Positions 6,424 to 13,514 of a DNA stretch of 14,864 nucleotides are shown one piece after another. The stretch comes from an uncultured Clostridia bacterium (GTDB lineage Bacteria; Bacillota; Clostridia; Christensenellales; Borkfalkiaceae), in the NCBI GenBank assembly GCA_934230055.1, contig CAKQEE010000013.1, forward strand, positions 1 to 14,864. Reading direction: 5' to 3'. A model generated the notes under the pieces. The model saw only the letters and a program-made list of their open reading frames with translations. It ran no database searches and was not told the origin of the DNA. The position numbers and the translations under genes were made by a program. Position 1 is the first letter of the stretch. The number at the start of each line of letters is the position of its first letter.

Positions 6424-6540
6424 TCCGGAAAAAGTCGGGAAAATTATCCGTAAACAATTAGAAAAACAATCCGGAAACGATTAGAAAATAATCCGGAAAA
6501 AAGTCGGAAAAACAATCAAACGAACAATCGGGTAAAACAA
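6424..6540 (+). repeat. Five degenerate ~23-nt tandem repeats in the cdaA leader
   Basis: Purine-rich units of the type TCCGGAAAC(g/a)ATTAGAAAA start at 6424, 6447, 6470, 6492 and 6516 (spacings 23, 23, 22, 24). Copies 2 and 3 are most alike (ATCCGTAAACAATTAGAAAA and ATCCGGAAACGATTAGAAAA); the last is most diverged. The stretch has no plausible coding frame on the plus strand and almost no G+C-rich stem. It lies fully inside the predicted 5' untranslated region. Confidence 0.75.
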
Positions 6541-6569
6541 GGAAGAAGTAAAACGGAGGACAGGTAATT

Positions 6570-7400
6570 ATGAATCTCGGGCAAAGACTTGCCGCTTTTT
6601 GGGAAAGCTTCACCGGTAATCCCGAAATGGCGATTGCTACCGTTACGTGCATAGTCGTTTTTTCCGTGCTGTATTTTTTCATCATCAAGTTTTTGTTCTA
6701 TAACGGGGCGAGCGGCGTGGTGCTGATATTCGTTCTCTCCATGCTTCTTGCGGGGGCGATAGTAAGCCTTACGCCGAGCATTGCGGGCGAATTGTTTTTG
6801 ATAATGCCCGCGGTTTTCGTTCTGACAATCTGCGTGCTTTATGCAACGGAACTTCGCAGGCTTATATGGGCTTATAAAAACCTTAAACTTATAGACGTTA
6901 AACACAACGCGGGCAGGTCGATAGACGGCGAAAAAACGGAGCGTTGCATTGCGGAAATCATAAAATCGCTTCAAAATATGTCTAAAAAGAACACGGGTGC
7001 GATAATAGTGCTTGCGGCGGGAGAGGTTCCCGATCAGATTATAGACAGCGGCATAAAGCTCGAAAGCGATATTTCCAGCGAGCTGATAGAAAGCGTGTTC
7101 TTTCCCAAAACGCCTCTTCACGACGGCGCGATGATTATAAGCGACACGAAAATCGTTGCGGCGGGTTGCTTTTTGCCTCTTTCTCATAACGACAACATAC
7201 CGAAAGACCTCGGCACGCGTCACCGCGCGGGCATAGGCATAACGGAAACGATAGACGTTATTTCGCTTATCGTTTCGGAAGAAACGGGAATTATTTCCAT
7301 AGCGCGCGGCGGTAAAATCACAAGATATGCAGACGCGGAAATTCTTAAAAAGACGCTTAACCAGTATTACTGGAAAGATTTAGAGAGCGCGAGAAAATAA
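6570..7400 (+). CDS. cdaA: Membrane-bound diadenylate cyclase CdaA
   Basis: Makes cyclic di-AMP from two ATP; the messenger controls potassium and osmolyte balance and wall homeostasis. The 276-residue protein has three hydrophobic segments at about 22-43, 47-66 and 73-92, then a cytoplasmic DAC domain. Catalytic motifs are intact: DGA (185-187, in PLHDGAMIISD) and RHR (217-219, in GTRHRAGIG). CGGAGGACAGG precedes the ATG. In most Firmicutes cdaA is followed by cdaR (YbbR domains) and glmM; here neither is present. A 42-codon membrane ORF follows 17 bp downstream instead. The long repeat-bearing leader is unusual. Confidence 0.96.
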   Translation: MNLGQRLAAFWESFTGNPEMAIATVTCIVVFSVLYFFIIKFLFYNGASGVVLIFVLSMLLAGAIVSLTPSIAGELFLIMPAVFVLTICVLYATELRRLIWAYKNLKLIDVKHNAGRSIDGEKTERCIAEIIKSLQNMSKKNTGAIIVLAAGEVPDQIIDSGIKLESDISSELIESVFFPKTPLHDGAMIISDTKIVAAGCFLPLSHNDNIPKDLGTRHRAGIGITETIDVISLIVSEETGIISIARGGKITRYADAEILKKTLNQYYWKDLESARK

Positions 7401-7417
7401 GGTTTTGAGGTGCTTGA

Positions 7418-7546
7418 ATGAATAATAAAGTAACGCCTTCCGCGGAAACGGCGGAATCCAAAAGCAAAAAAATCCGTAAAGGCGTCGGAATGGTGCTTCT
7501 TGCGATAGCTCTTGCGATTTTTACCGTAATAGTTATAAACCTTTAA
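7418..7546 (+). CDS. Small single-pass membrane protein downstream of cdaA (42 aa)
   Basis: A 42-codon ORF not recognised as any family. It starts with ATG seven bases after GAGGTG, 17 bp after the cdaA stop. The first 24 residues are polar and basic (MNNKVTPSAETAESKSKKIR then KGVG), followed by one strongly hydrophobic helix, MVLLAIALAIFTVIVINL, that ends the protein. Positive-inside logic predicts N-terminus in the cytoplasm and the helix ending at the outer face. Codon use (gcggaa, cgcgg) matches neighbours. Its position suggests co-translation with cdaA, so a role as a small partner or regulator of the cyclase is possible but unproven. Confidence 0.72.
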   Translation: MNNKVTPSAETAESKSKKIRKGVGMVLLAIALAIFTVIVINL

Positions 7547-7601
7547 TATAATAAGTAAAAAAGTATGCGAGAAAAGCGGTTGCCCGCTTGGGAGGAGGAG
7601 T

Positions 7602-8825
7602 ATGAGCGAAACGGGAATAGTTTCTGCGGAAATTTTGTTGCCGAACGTTTCCGATTTTTCCGCTTGGGCGTGCGTTGCCTGCGACCAGTTCACTAGCGAC
7701 GAAAGTTATTGGCAAAAGCTTTATAAAACGGTCGGGGATAAGCCCTCCGCGCTAAATCTTATTCTTCCCGAAATATACCTCGGAAAGGGAGAGCAAGAGC
7801 GGATAGACCGAATAAACGAAAATATGCGAAAATACCTTAAAGAGGGTTTTTTTAAGACTCTTCCGAAAGGTTTCGTTCTCACCGTGAGGGAAACGCCCTT
7901 CGTAAAAAGGCGTATCGGCATAATCGGCGCGGTCGACCTTGAAAAATACGAATACGCGAAAAAATCTTCCGCACTCGTAAGGTCTACCGAAGGGACGATA
8001 CAAGAGCGTATCCCGCCGAGACTTGCGGTTCGCAAAAACGCGGAAATCGAATTCCCGCATATAATGGTACTGTTCGATGACGAAAAGCGGGAAATCGCGG
8101 AGGGACTTTTTAACCGTCGCGACGACCTTGAAAAGCTTTACGAGTTCCCTCTTAATATGGGCGGCGGAAAGATTGCGGGCTGGTTCGTTCCCGAAAGCTT
8201 CGGTTTGGAAAAGGCTTTTTCCGCTCTGCTCGAAGAAGAAAGGCTTATAAAAAAGTACGGGAAAGCGGAAAATTTCATTTTCGCCGTCGGCGACGGCAAC
8301 CATTCGCTCGCAACGGCAAAAGCGCATTGGGAAGAGGTGAAAAAAACTCTTTCCGCAAAAGAGAGAGAAACTCACCCCGCGCGGTTCGCGCTGGCGGAGT
8401 TTAACAATATCTACGACGAAGGTATTTATTTCGAGCCGATTTTCAGGTTCGTAAGCGGCGTAAACAGGGAAAAATTCATCGCGGAAATTTCCGATATAAC
8501 GGGCAGGTTCGGCATAACGGACGGCACCGATTTAAAGATGAGAGGCGCGGGAGAAGGACTTCCCGAAAGCGTTTTCGCGGTAGACGAATTCATAAAGGAT
8601 TATATAGCAAAAAACGGCGGCGCGGTAGATTATATTCACGGCGAAGAAAATTTGTTCGCGCTTGTCAAAGCCGATAAAAATTCGGCGGGAATAACTTTCG
8701 ATAAGCTTAAAAAAGAAGAGCTTTTCGGATATATAGCAAAAAACGGCTCGCTTCCTAGAAAAACCTTTTCTATGGGAGAGGGCGTGGAAAAAAGATATTA
8801 TCTCGAAGGAAAAAGAATAAGGTAG
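7602..8825 (+). CDS. DUF1015 family protein
   Basis: Conserved cytoplasmic protein of 407 residues, of uncertain biochemical role. Family hallmarks are visible: N-terminal LLPNVSDFSAWACVACDQF, STEGTIQERIPPR at 128-140, and GDGNHSLATAKAHWE at 230-244 (the D-G-N/H-H-S/R motif that recalls ParB/Srx-like folds), ending with SMGEGVEKRYYLEGKRI. A strong GGGAGGAGGAG site precedes the ATG. It lies 55 bp after the small membrane ORF, with no terminator seen between, so it could share the cdaA transcript. Homologues are often near serine biosynthesis genes; none is visible here, so context does not help. Confidence 0.9.
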   Translation: MSETGIVSAEILLPNVSDFSAWACVACDQFTSDESYWQKLYKTVGDKPSALNLILPEIYLGKGEQERIDRINENMRKYLKEGFFKTLPKGFVLTVRETPFVKRRIGIIGAVDLEKYEYAKKSSALVRSTEGTIQERIPPRLAVRKNAEIEFPHIMVLFDDEKREIAEGLFNRRDDLEKLYEFPLNMGGGKIAGWFVPESFGLEKAFSALLEEERLIKKYGKAENFIFAVGDGNHSLATAKAHWEEVKKTLSAKERETHPARFALAEFNNIYDEGIYFEPIFRFVSGVNREKFIAEISDITGRFGITDGTDLKMRGAGEGLPESVFAVDEFIKDYIAKNGGAVDYIHGEENLFALVKADKNSAGITFDKLKKEELFGYIAKNGSLPRKTFSMGEGVEKRYYLEGKRIR

Positions 8826-8908
8826 TCCGCGGGCGGTTTACATAAGGGTAGTCCTGCGCGGCGGATATAAGCGGCAAACTGCGACTCACGGCGAGTAAAG
8901 GAGATTAT

Positions 8909-10231
8909 ATGCTTAAAGTTTGTAAATTCGGCGGCACCTCTATGGCGAGCGCGGATACCATAAGAAAAGTACGGGACATAGTTTTTGCGGATAAATCGCG
9001 CAGATACGTGGTTGTTTCCGCGCCCGGAAAAAGAGATAAAAACGACGTTAAAATCACCGACGCGCTTTATGTGTGCAACGAAGAAGCCCTTAAAACCGGT
9101 TCTTGCAAACGAGCTTTCGCGCCGATAAGAAAAAGGTTTGAAGAAATAGCGGAAGAGCTGGGCTTAAAATTGAACGTCGGCGAGATTTTAGACCGTACCG
9201 AAAAGGAAATCTGCGAAAAAAAGAGCGCGGATTTCGCCGCTTCGCGCGGGGAATACCTTTCCGCGATAATTACGGCGGAGTTTTTGGGCTTTGAGTTTAT
9301 AGACGCCACGGAAGTGATACGCTTCGACAGCCAAGGCAGACTTAATCAGGACTATACGAACGATAAGGTTCAGGTTCGACTTGCGGAAACTGAACACGCC
9401 GTTATTCCCGGTTTTTACGGCAAGTCTTATAACGGCGGGATAAAAACCTTTTCCCGCGGGGGGAGCGATATAACGGGTTCCATCATAGCGCGCGGCGTGA
9501 GCGCGGACGTTTACGAAAACTGGACGGACGTGAGCGGCTTTCTTGCCTGCGATCCGCGTATAGTTCCCGAAGCGGCTACTATAAAACAGATTACTTATAA
9601 AGAACTCAGAGAGCTTTCTTATATGGGAGCCTCCGTTCTTCATGCGGACGCGATTTTCCCCGTAATGAAAGGAAAAATCCCCATAAACATAAGAAATACT
9701 TTTCGTCCGCAGGACGAGGGAACGATGATAGTTCCTTCCGATAAATACGTCTCAAAAGAGGGCGATTCCGTAATAACCGGTATAGCCGGTAAAAAAGATT
9801 TTACCGTTATATATATAGAAAAGTCTAACATGAACACCGAAGTAGGCTTCGTAAGAAAGGTGCTTTCCGTTCTGGAACACCACGGGGTTTGCGTAGAGCA
9901 TTTGCCTTCCGGTATAGACACTTTGTCGGTTATAATACCCTCGGGGCAACTGACGGTCGGCGTTTTGGACGATGTGATTAACGAAATACGCGAAGCGGTA
10001 AGCCCCGACTACGTTCACGTTATAGAAAAAATTTCTGTAATAGCGACGGTAGGTCACGGCATGGCTCGCCGCCCCGGTACCGCGGCGACGCTTTTTAAGG
10101 CTCTTTCGGATAGCGGGATAAATATAAAGATGATAGATCAGGGTTCCAGCGAGCTTAACATAATCGTCGGCGTTGCCGATTCCGATTACGAAAAGTGTAT
10201 AAAAGCCATCTATAAAGCTTTTTCCTCCTAA
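8909..10231 (+). CDS. lysC: Aspartate kinase (monofunctional, two ACT domains)
   Basis: Phosphorylates L-aspartate, the first step to lysine, threonine, methionine and diaminopimelate. Of 440 residues, the kinase domain starts with VCKFGGTSMAS (KFGGTS at 6-11) and contains FSRGGSDITGSIIARG and YENWTDVSGFLACDPRIV, with LSYMGASVLHADAIFPV further on. Two ACT domains follow, about 300-365 (VIYIEKSNMNTEVGFVRKVL) and 370-440 (IATVGHGMARRPGTAATLF, then IDQGSSELNIIVGV), so feedback control by lysine and/or threonine is expected; which one cannot be read here. AAAGGAG precedes the ATG. No lysine riboswitch or convincing promoter is seen in the 83-bp gap after DUF1015, so it may be read through from upstream. 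Confidence 0.95.
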   Translation: MLKVCKFGGTSMASADTIRKVRDIVFADKSRRYVVVSAPGKRDKNDVKITDALYVCNEEALKTGSCKRAFAPIRKRFEEIAEELGLKLNVGEILDRTEKEICEKKSADFAASRGEYLSAIITAEFLGFEFIDATEVIRFDSQGRLNQDYTNDKVQVRLAETEHAVIPGFYGKSYNGGIKTFSRGGSDITGSIIARGVSADVYENWTDVSGFLACDPRIVPEAATIKQITYKELRELSYMGASVLHADAIFPVMKGKIPINIRNTFRPQDEGTMIVPSDKYVSKEGDSVITGIAGKKDFTVIYIEKSNMNTEVGFVRKVLSVLEHHGVCVEHLPSGIDTLSVIIPSGQLTVGVLDDVINEIREAVSPDYVHVIEKISVIATVGHGMARRPGTAATLFKALSDSGINIKMIDQGSSELNIIVGVADSDYEKCIKAIYKAFSS

Positions 10232-10331
10232 TCTTTAACCTCCGCATAAAGATAAGAAAGGTTCTCTCATTATATCACCGCACAAAAGTTTTCTAAATAC
10301 TGTCATCATATTTTTTAAGGAGTGTTTTGCA

Positions 10332-11513
10332 ATGGATTATGCAAAAGAATCGCTGAGACTTCACGGCGAATGGAAAGGTAAAATCGAAGTAGTGTCCAAA
10401 GTTAAGGTCGAAAACAAAACCGACCTTTCGCTCGCGTATACACCCGGTGTAGCGCAACCCTGTCTCGAAATACAGAAGGATTATAACAAGTCTTTCACCC
10501 TTACGGGAAGAGGTAACCTCGTTGCGGTTATCACGGACGGCACCGCGGTTTTAGGACTCGGAGACATCGGCCCCGAAGCGGGTATGCCCGTTATGGAAGG
10601 CAAATGCGTACTGTTTAAAACGTTCGGCGGAGTAGACGCTATTCCGCTTTGCATCAGAAGCAAGAACGTAGACGAAATCGTTCAGACCATAAAGCTTATT
10701 TCCGGCAGCTTCGGCGGAATCAATCTGGAAGATATTTCCGCTCCGAGGTGCTTTGAAATAGAGCAAAGACTTAACGACGATCCCGAAGTGGATATTCCCG
10801 TATTCCACGACGACCAGCACGGTACCGCGGTGGTTTGCGTTGCGGCGGCTATCAACGCGTTAAAGCTCGTCGGCAAGAAGTGGAAAGACATAACCGTAGT
10901 ATTCAGCGGTGCGGGCGCGGCAGGCGAAGCCATTGCAAAACTTATGATCGCTATGGGCGCAAAAGACGTTATCATGTGCGACAGAAAGGGTATTATCTAC
11001 AAAGGCAGAACGGAAGGAATGAATTCCGAAAAAGAAAAAATCGCGGAATATACCAACAAAACTTGCAGAAAAGGCACTCTTGCGGACGCAGTTAAGGGCG
11101 CGGACATATTCGTCGGCGTAAGTTCCCCCGGAGTTCTTACCAAAGAAATGGTTAAGACCATGAACAAGGGCGCGATCGTTATGCCTATGGCAAACCCCGT
11201 TCCCGAAATCATGCCCGACGAAGCGAAAGAAGCGGGCGCGGCTGTCGTAGGAACCGGCAGAAGCGATTATCCCAACCAGATCAACAACGTTCTCGCGTTT
11301 CCCGGAATTTTCCGCGGCGCGCTCGATTGCAGAGCAAGAGTTATCAATGACGAAATGAATATGGCGGCGGCAAGAGCCATCGCGGGACTTGTTTCGGACG
11401 AGGAACTCAATGCGGACTACATTATTCCGGCACCGTTCGATAAGAGAGTTGCTCCCGCGGTAGCCGAAGCTGTTAAAGAAGCGGCGATCAAAACGGGCGT
11501 AAACAGAATTTAA
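10332..11513 (+). CDS. Malic enzyme, NAD-preferring type
   Basis: Decarboxylates malate to pyruvate with reduction of NAD(P). The short bacterial form, 393 residues, without a phosphotransacetylase tail. Seen: YTPGVA with the catalytic Tyr36, GLGDIGPEAGMPVMEGK with the catalytic Lys91, metal ligands in EDISAPRCFEIE (E133-D134) and VFHDDQHGTA (D160/D161 region), the dinucleotide-binding GAGAAG (193-198) and MANPVPEIMPDEA (286-298). Asp217 at the end of the second strand of the nucleotide fold (MCDRKG) favours NAD over NADP; this is inference. TTAAGGAG lies nine bases before the ATG. The 100-bp gap after lysC shows no convincing promoter or terminator. Names maeA, maeB and ytsJ are used loosely for this group, so no symbol is given. 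Confidence 0.95.
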   Translation: MDYAKESLRLHGEWKGKIEVVSKVKVENKTDLSLAYTPGVAQPCLEIQKDYNKSFTLTGRGNLVAVITDGTAVLGLGDIGPEAGMPVMEGKCVLFKTFGGVDAIPLCIRSKNVDEIVQTIKLISGSFGGINLEDISAPRCFEIEQRLNDDPEVDIPVFHDDQHGTAVVCVAAAINALKLVGKKWKDITVVFSGAGAAGEAIAKLMIAMGAKDVIMCDRKGIIYKGRTEGMNSEKEKIAEYTNKTCRKGTLADAVKGADIFVGVSSPGVLTKEMVKTMNKGAIVMPMANPVPEIMPDEAKEAGAAVVGTGRSDYPNQINNVLAFPGIFRGALDCRARVINDEMNMAAARAIAGLVSDEELNADYIIPAPFDKRVAPAVAEAVKEAAIKTGVNRI

Positions 11514-11556
11514 CGGATTGTACTCCCGATAAAAAGCAAAAGGCGAATTTACGGTT

Positions 11557-11859
11557 ATGGCTTCCGATTTTTTTGCAGCGGTGTACGAGATAGTGAAAAA
11601 AGTGCCTTACGGCAAGGTTATCACTTACGGAAAAATCGCGGAACTTTTGGGCAATAGAAGAGCGGCGAGGCAAGTCGGTTGGGCTTTGCACGCAAATCCA
11701 TCTCCCGAAACTATACCCTGTTACAGGGTGGTGAACAGGTTCGGAGAGGTGAGCCAGGCGTTCGCGTTCGGCGGAGAAAGCCGCCAAAGAGAACTTTTAG
11801 AGGCGGAAGGCGTAATTTTTGATGAAAAAGACCGTGTAAAGCCTTGCTTTTTCGTTTAG
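11557..11859 (+). CDS. Small MGMT-family alkyltransferase domain protein
   Basis: A 100-residue protein made only of the DNA-binding/active-site domain of O6-alkylguanine-DNA alkyltransferases. Seen: YGKVITYGKIAELLG helix-turn-helix entry, RRAARQVGWALHANP with the presumed intercalating Arg38, and the active-site segment IPCYRVVN with Cys55. Full repair enzymes have PCHRV and the inactive ATL proteins have PWHRV; here the Cys is kept but the His is Tyr. It may therefore be a weak or specialised alkyltransferase, or an alkyl-damage recognition protein that hands lesions to excision repair. The N-terminal domain of full-length Ogt is absent. No clear ribosome site is visible before the ATG (AAAAGGCG is the best). 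Confidence 0.85.
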   Translation: MASDFFAAVYEIVKKVPYGKVITYGKIAELLGNRRAARQVGWALHANPSPETIPCYRVVNRFGEVSQAFAFGGESRQRELLEAEGVIFDEKDRVKPCFFV

Positions 11860-11872
11860 AAAATTATATAAT
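11844..11872 (+). promoter_or_regulatory. Promoter of the tRNA-Pro gene
   Basis: TTGCTT (11844-11849), 17-bp spacer, TATAAT (11867-11872), overlapping the end of the upstream gene. The predicted start near 11878 falls at the base of the hairpin that precedes the tRNA. Confidence 0.72.
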
Positions 11873-11876
11873 AGTT

Positions 11877-11899
11877 AGCGTCGGTGAAAAACCGACGCT
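11877..11899 (+). other. Hairpin directly upstream of tRNA-Pro
   Basis: AGCGTCGGT (11877-11885), loop GAAAA, ACCGACGCT (11891-11899): a perfect 9-bp stem that ends two bases before the mature tRNA 5' end. It has only a TTTC after it, so as a terminator it is weak. If the promoter call is right, the hairpin forms the 5' leader of the pre-tRNA that RNase P removes. Confidence 0.65.
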
Positions 11900-11901
11900 T
11901 T

Positions 11902-11977
11902 CGGGGTGTAGCGCAGTTGGTAGCGCGCTTGGTTCGGGACCAAGAGGTCGTGGGTTCAAATCCCGTCACTCCGACCA
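11902..11977 (+). tRNA. tRNA-Pro (anticodon CGG)
   Basis: A 76-nt cloverleaf can be folded by hand. Acceptor CGGGGTG/CACTCCG (one G.T), D-arm GCGC with loop AGTTGGTA, anticodon stem CTTGG/CCAAG with loop TTCGGGA giving anticodon CGG at 11935-11937, variable AGGTC, T-arm GTGGG-TTCAAAT-CCCGT with two G.U pairs at its base, discriminator A, and an encoded CCA. It reads codon CCG. All invariant positions (U8, A14, GG18-19, U33, TTC) are normal. Confidence 0.97.
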
Positions 11978-11998
11978 TATCGTTAAAATACGAATATA

Positions 11999-12035
11999 GC
12001 AAAAAAGGTTGCCGTAAACAGGCAACCTTTTTTGC
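11999..12035 (+). terminator. Terminator after tRNA-Pro (bidirectional shape)
   Basis: GCAAAAAAGGTTGCC (11999-12013), loop GTAAACA, GGCAACCTTTTTTGC (12021-12035): a perfect 15-bp stem with A-run and T-run on either side, so it can work on both strands. Confidence 0.9.
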
Positions 12036-12065
12036 TTTAACGTACGTTTCAACTTCCGCTTTGCC

Positions 12066-12165
12066 GCTTGCAGAATTTGCCGTCACCGTACGATGCGCCT
12101 CTTGCGGGATTTGTCGTTGCCGTACAACTCGTCGCTTGCAGAGTTTGCCGCTACGGTAGGGCGGA
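12066..12165. repeat. Three degenerate 34-nt tandem repeats in the tRNA-thiT spacer
   Basis: Units of the form GCTTGCAGAATTTGCCG..ACCGTAC start at 12066, 12100 and 12134, an exact 34-nt period. Copies 1 and 3 are closest (GCTTGCAGA[A/G]TTTGCCG); copy 2 differs (TCTTGCGGGATTTGTCG). The stretch lies between two terminators, carries no ribosome site and no credible gene. A partly similar string (GCGGCAAACT..GCGA) occurs on the plus strand at about 8871-8885 before lysC. Confidence 0.65.
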
Positions 12166-12179
12166 AAACGTACAAAATA

Positions 12180-12221
12180 AAAAGCACGGGATTCGGTGAC
12201 TTCGCGCGTTCCCGTGCTTTT
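12180..12221 (-). terminator. Terminator of thiT
   Basis: On the minus strand AAAGCACGGG (12220-12211) pairs with CCCGTGCTTT (12190-12181) around a 20-nt loop, followed by a T-rich run ending TTATTTTG. It is 20 bp past the thiT stop and faces the tRNA transcript from the other side. Confidence 0.85.
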
Positions 12222-12241
12222 ATACTATTATAAATAGTTTT

Positions 12242-13438
12242 TTATTTAGCTCCCGTTTCTTCGTTCGTATTTTCGGGTTCGGAAGAAGAGGAAACGACAG
12301 AAGAGGGGGCGACTGTCGCGGCGGGGCGAAACTTGTTTATTTCTGCGTTGAAGCCCTTTGAAGAGAAGAGTATCACGCCGACAAATATGACTATCGCAAG
12401 GTCGATAAATACGAAGGAGTTATAAGCAAGGCTGTACGGCAGAGCGGGCATATTCGCTTCCGCGGCGTACGCGCCGAACGCGAATACCCCCGAAAGTACG
12501 TGCGCTATAAACCTCAAAGTTGCGCCGATAACCGCGGAAACCGCGAATTTAACTTGCGGAAGCTTTTCGCAGAAGCGCACGTTTCTTAAAATCCCCGTCA
12601 TACCAACAAGACCGAATGCTATGGGATAATCGAGCAAGAACTGCGCGGGGTGAATAACGTACGGATCTTGCACCGCTTGAAGCATACCGTAAACCACGCC
12701 GACGAGCAAGCCCTTTTTTGCTCCGTATACGTAAGCAAAAAGCATAATCGGAAGCATGGAAGCAAGAGTTACCGAACCTTTTTGAGGCATTTCCCATATT
12801 TTAACGTAAGAAAGAGCGAAGGACATTGCAACGGAAACGCCCGCAAACGCAAGCGCGCGGGAATCGAAGCCGCTTTTATCCTTTCTTTCGGTGACGAACG
12901 CTACGGCAATCGCCGCCGCAACGAGCAGCGCGGCGGAAACGTACAGCGCGACGTTATTAACGTAAGGATCGTAATATCCGTCGCCTTTGATATTGTTTTT
13001 AAAGTATACGAATATAAGAACGAGGGTTACGATAACGGAAAGCGCGGCGGCGGAAGCTTCTGCGATTTTGACTATTTTAAGGGCATAAGACTTGTTTTTT
13101 GCGCCGAAAAAGGCGGTAACGGCAAAAGAAAGTATCAATAAAAGCGAAATACAAATCGGCAAAAAGATATAGGTTACCTGATCTTTTCCTTCGTATTTGC
13201 CGCCCGCGCCGTAATACTTCGCTATCGTTAAGGCAAGCATATAAATACCCGCGACGAGCGAATAAACGAGGAAGCAAAAAAGCGAGTGCTTTACGTATTT
13301 GGAAAAAGCTTTTCTCGCGGCGAAAAAAACGACTACGCCCGAAATTATAATCAGGGCAAGCACGGCTACCGTAATCCAGAGGAGTACGGGTGCGGAAGCA
13401 TCTAAAAGATCTCCCGCGGGGGAAAGTAAATTAAACAT
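12242..13438 (-). CDS. thiT: ThiT-type thiamine ECF transporter S component with extra N-terminal membrane domain
   Basis: Substrate-binding membrane component of an energy-coupling-factor thiamine importer; the shared EcfAA'T module must be encoded elsewhere. The C-terminal half (about 195-360) is ThiT-like: GSVTLASMLPIMLFAYVYGA (221-240), then GLLVGVVYGMLQ, HPAQFLLDYPIAFGLVGMTG (263-282), RFIAHVLSGVFAFGAYA (309-325). ThiT proteins are usually about 190 residues; this one has 398, because of about 190 additional N-terminal residues with some five hydrophobic helices (near 17-40, 52-73, 90-111, 122-146, 162-182). It also has a Ser/Glu-rich tail (372-398). The start at 13438 is chosen because AAAAGGAGCGTT precedes that ATG; a longer reading to 13477 lacks a ribosome site and would run into the terminator. 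The TPP riboswitch upstream supports the thiamine assignment. Confidence 0.9.
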   Translation of the reverse strand: MFNLLSPAGDLLDASAPVLLWITVAVLALIIISGVVVFFAARKAFSKYVKHSLFCFLVYSLVAGIYMLALTIAKYYGAGGKYEGKDQVTYIFLPICISLLLILSFAVTAFFGAKNKSYALKIVKIAEASAAALSVIVTLVLIFVYFKNNIKGDGYYDPYVNNVALYVSAALLVAAAIAVAFVTERKDKSGFDSRALAFAGVSVAMSFALSYVKIWEMPQKGSVTLASMLPIMLFAYVYGAKKGLLVGVVYGMLQAVQDPYVIHPAQFLLDYPIAFGLVGMTGILRNVRFCEKLPQVKFAVSAVIGATLRFIAHVLSGVFAFGAYAAEANMPALPYSLAYNSFVFIDLAIVIFVGVILFSSKGFNAEINKFRPAATVAPSSVVSSSSEPENTNEETGAK

Positions 13439-13459
13439 AACGCTCCTTTTATTCGCTAT

Positions 13460-13489
13460 AAAAAACGCACCCGACAAAAAGGGGTGCGT
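13460..13489 (-). terminator. Riboswitch-controlled terminator before thiT
   Basis: Minus strand: ACGCACCC (13489-13482), loop, GGGTGCGT (13472-13465), U-run to 13460. Perfect 8-bp stem. The aptamer's 3' edge plus following bases, GCGucgUAA (13517-13509), can pair with UUACGC (13491-13486), which would break the 5' arm of this terminator when TPP is absent. Confidence 0.85.
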
Positions 13490-13514
13490 AACGGTTTTAC
13501 GATGTGATTTACGA

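Noticed and set aside
8826..8908. Lysine riboswitch before the aspartokinase gene
   Set aside because: The gap is only 83 bp, far shorter than the lysine aptamer, and none of its conserved pieces are seen.
11884..12159. 91-codon frame across tRNA-Pro and the terminator
   Set aside because: It reads through a folded tRNA and a perfect terminator hairpin, then through the 34-nt repeats; not a gene.
12066..12165. Small CRISPR-like array
   Set aside because: The units are contiguous and degenerate with no unique spacers, and there are no cas genes in the window.
13439..13477. Longer thiT reading that adds 13 residues upstream
   Set aside because: It has no ribosome site at its ATG and would start within the terminator stem; the ATG at 13438 has AAAAGGAGCGTT.
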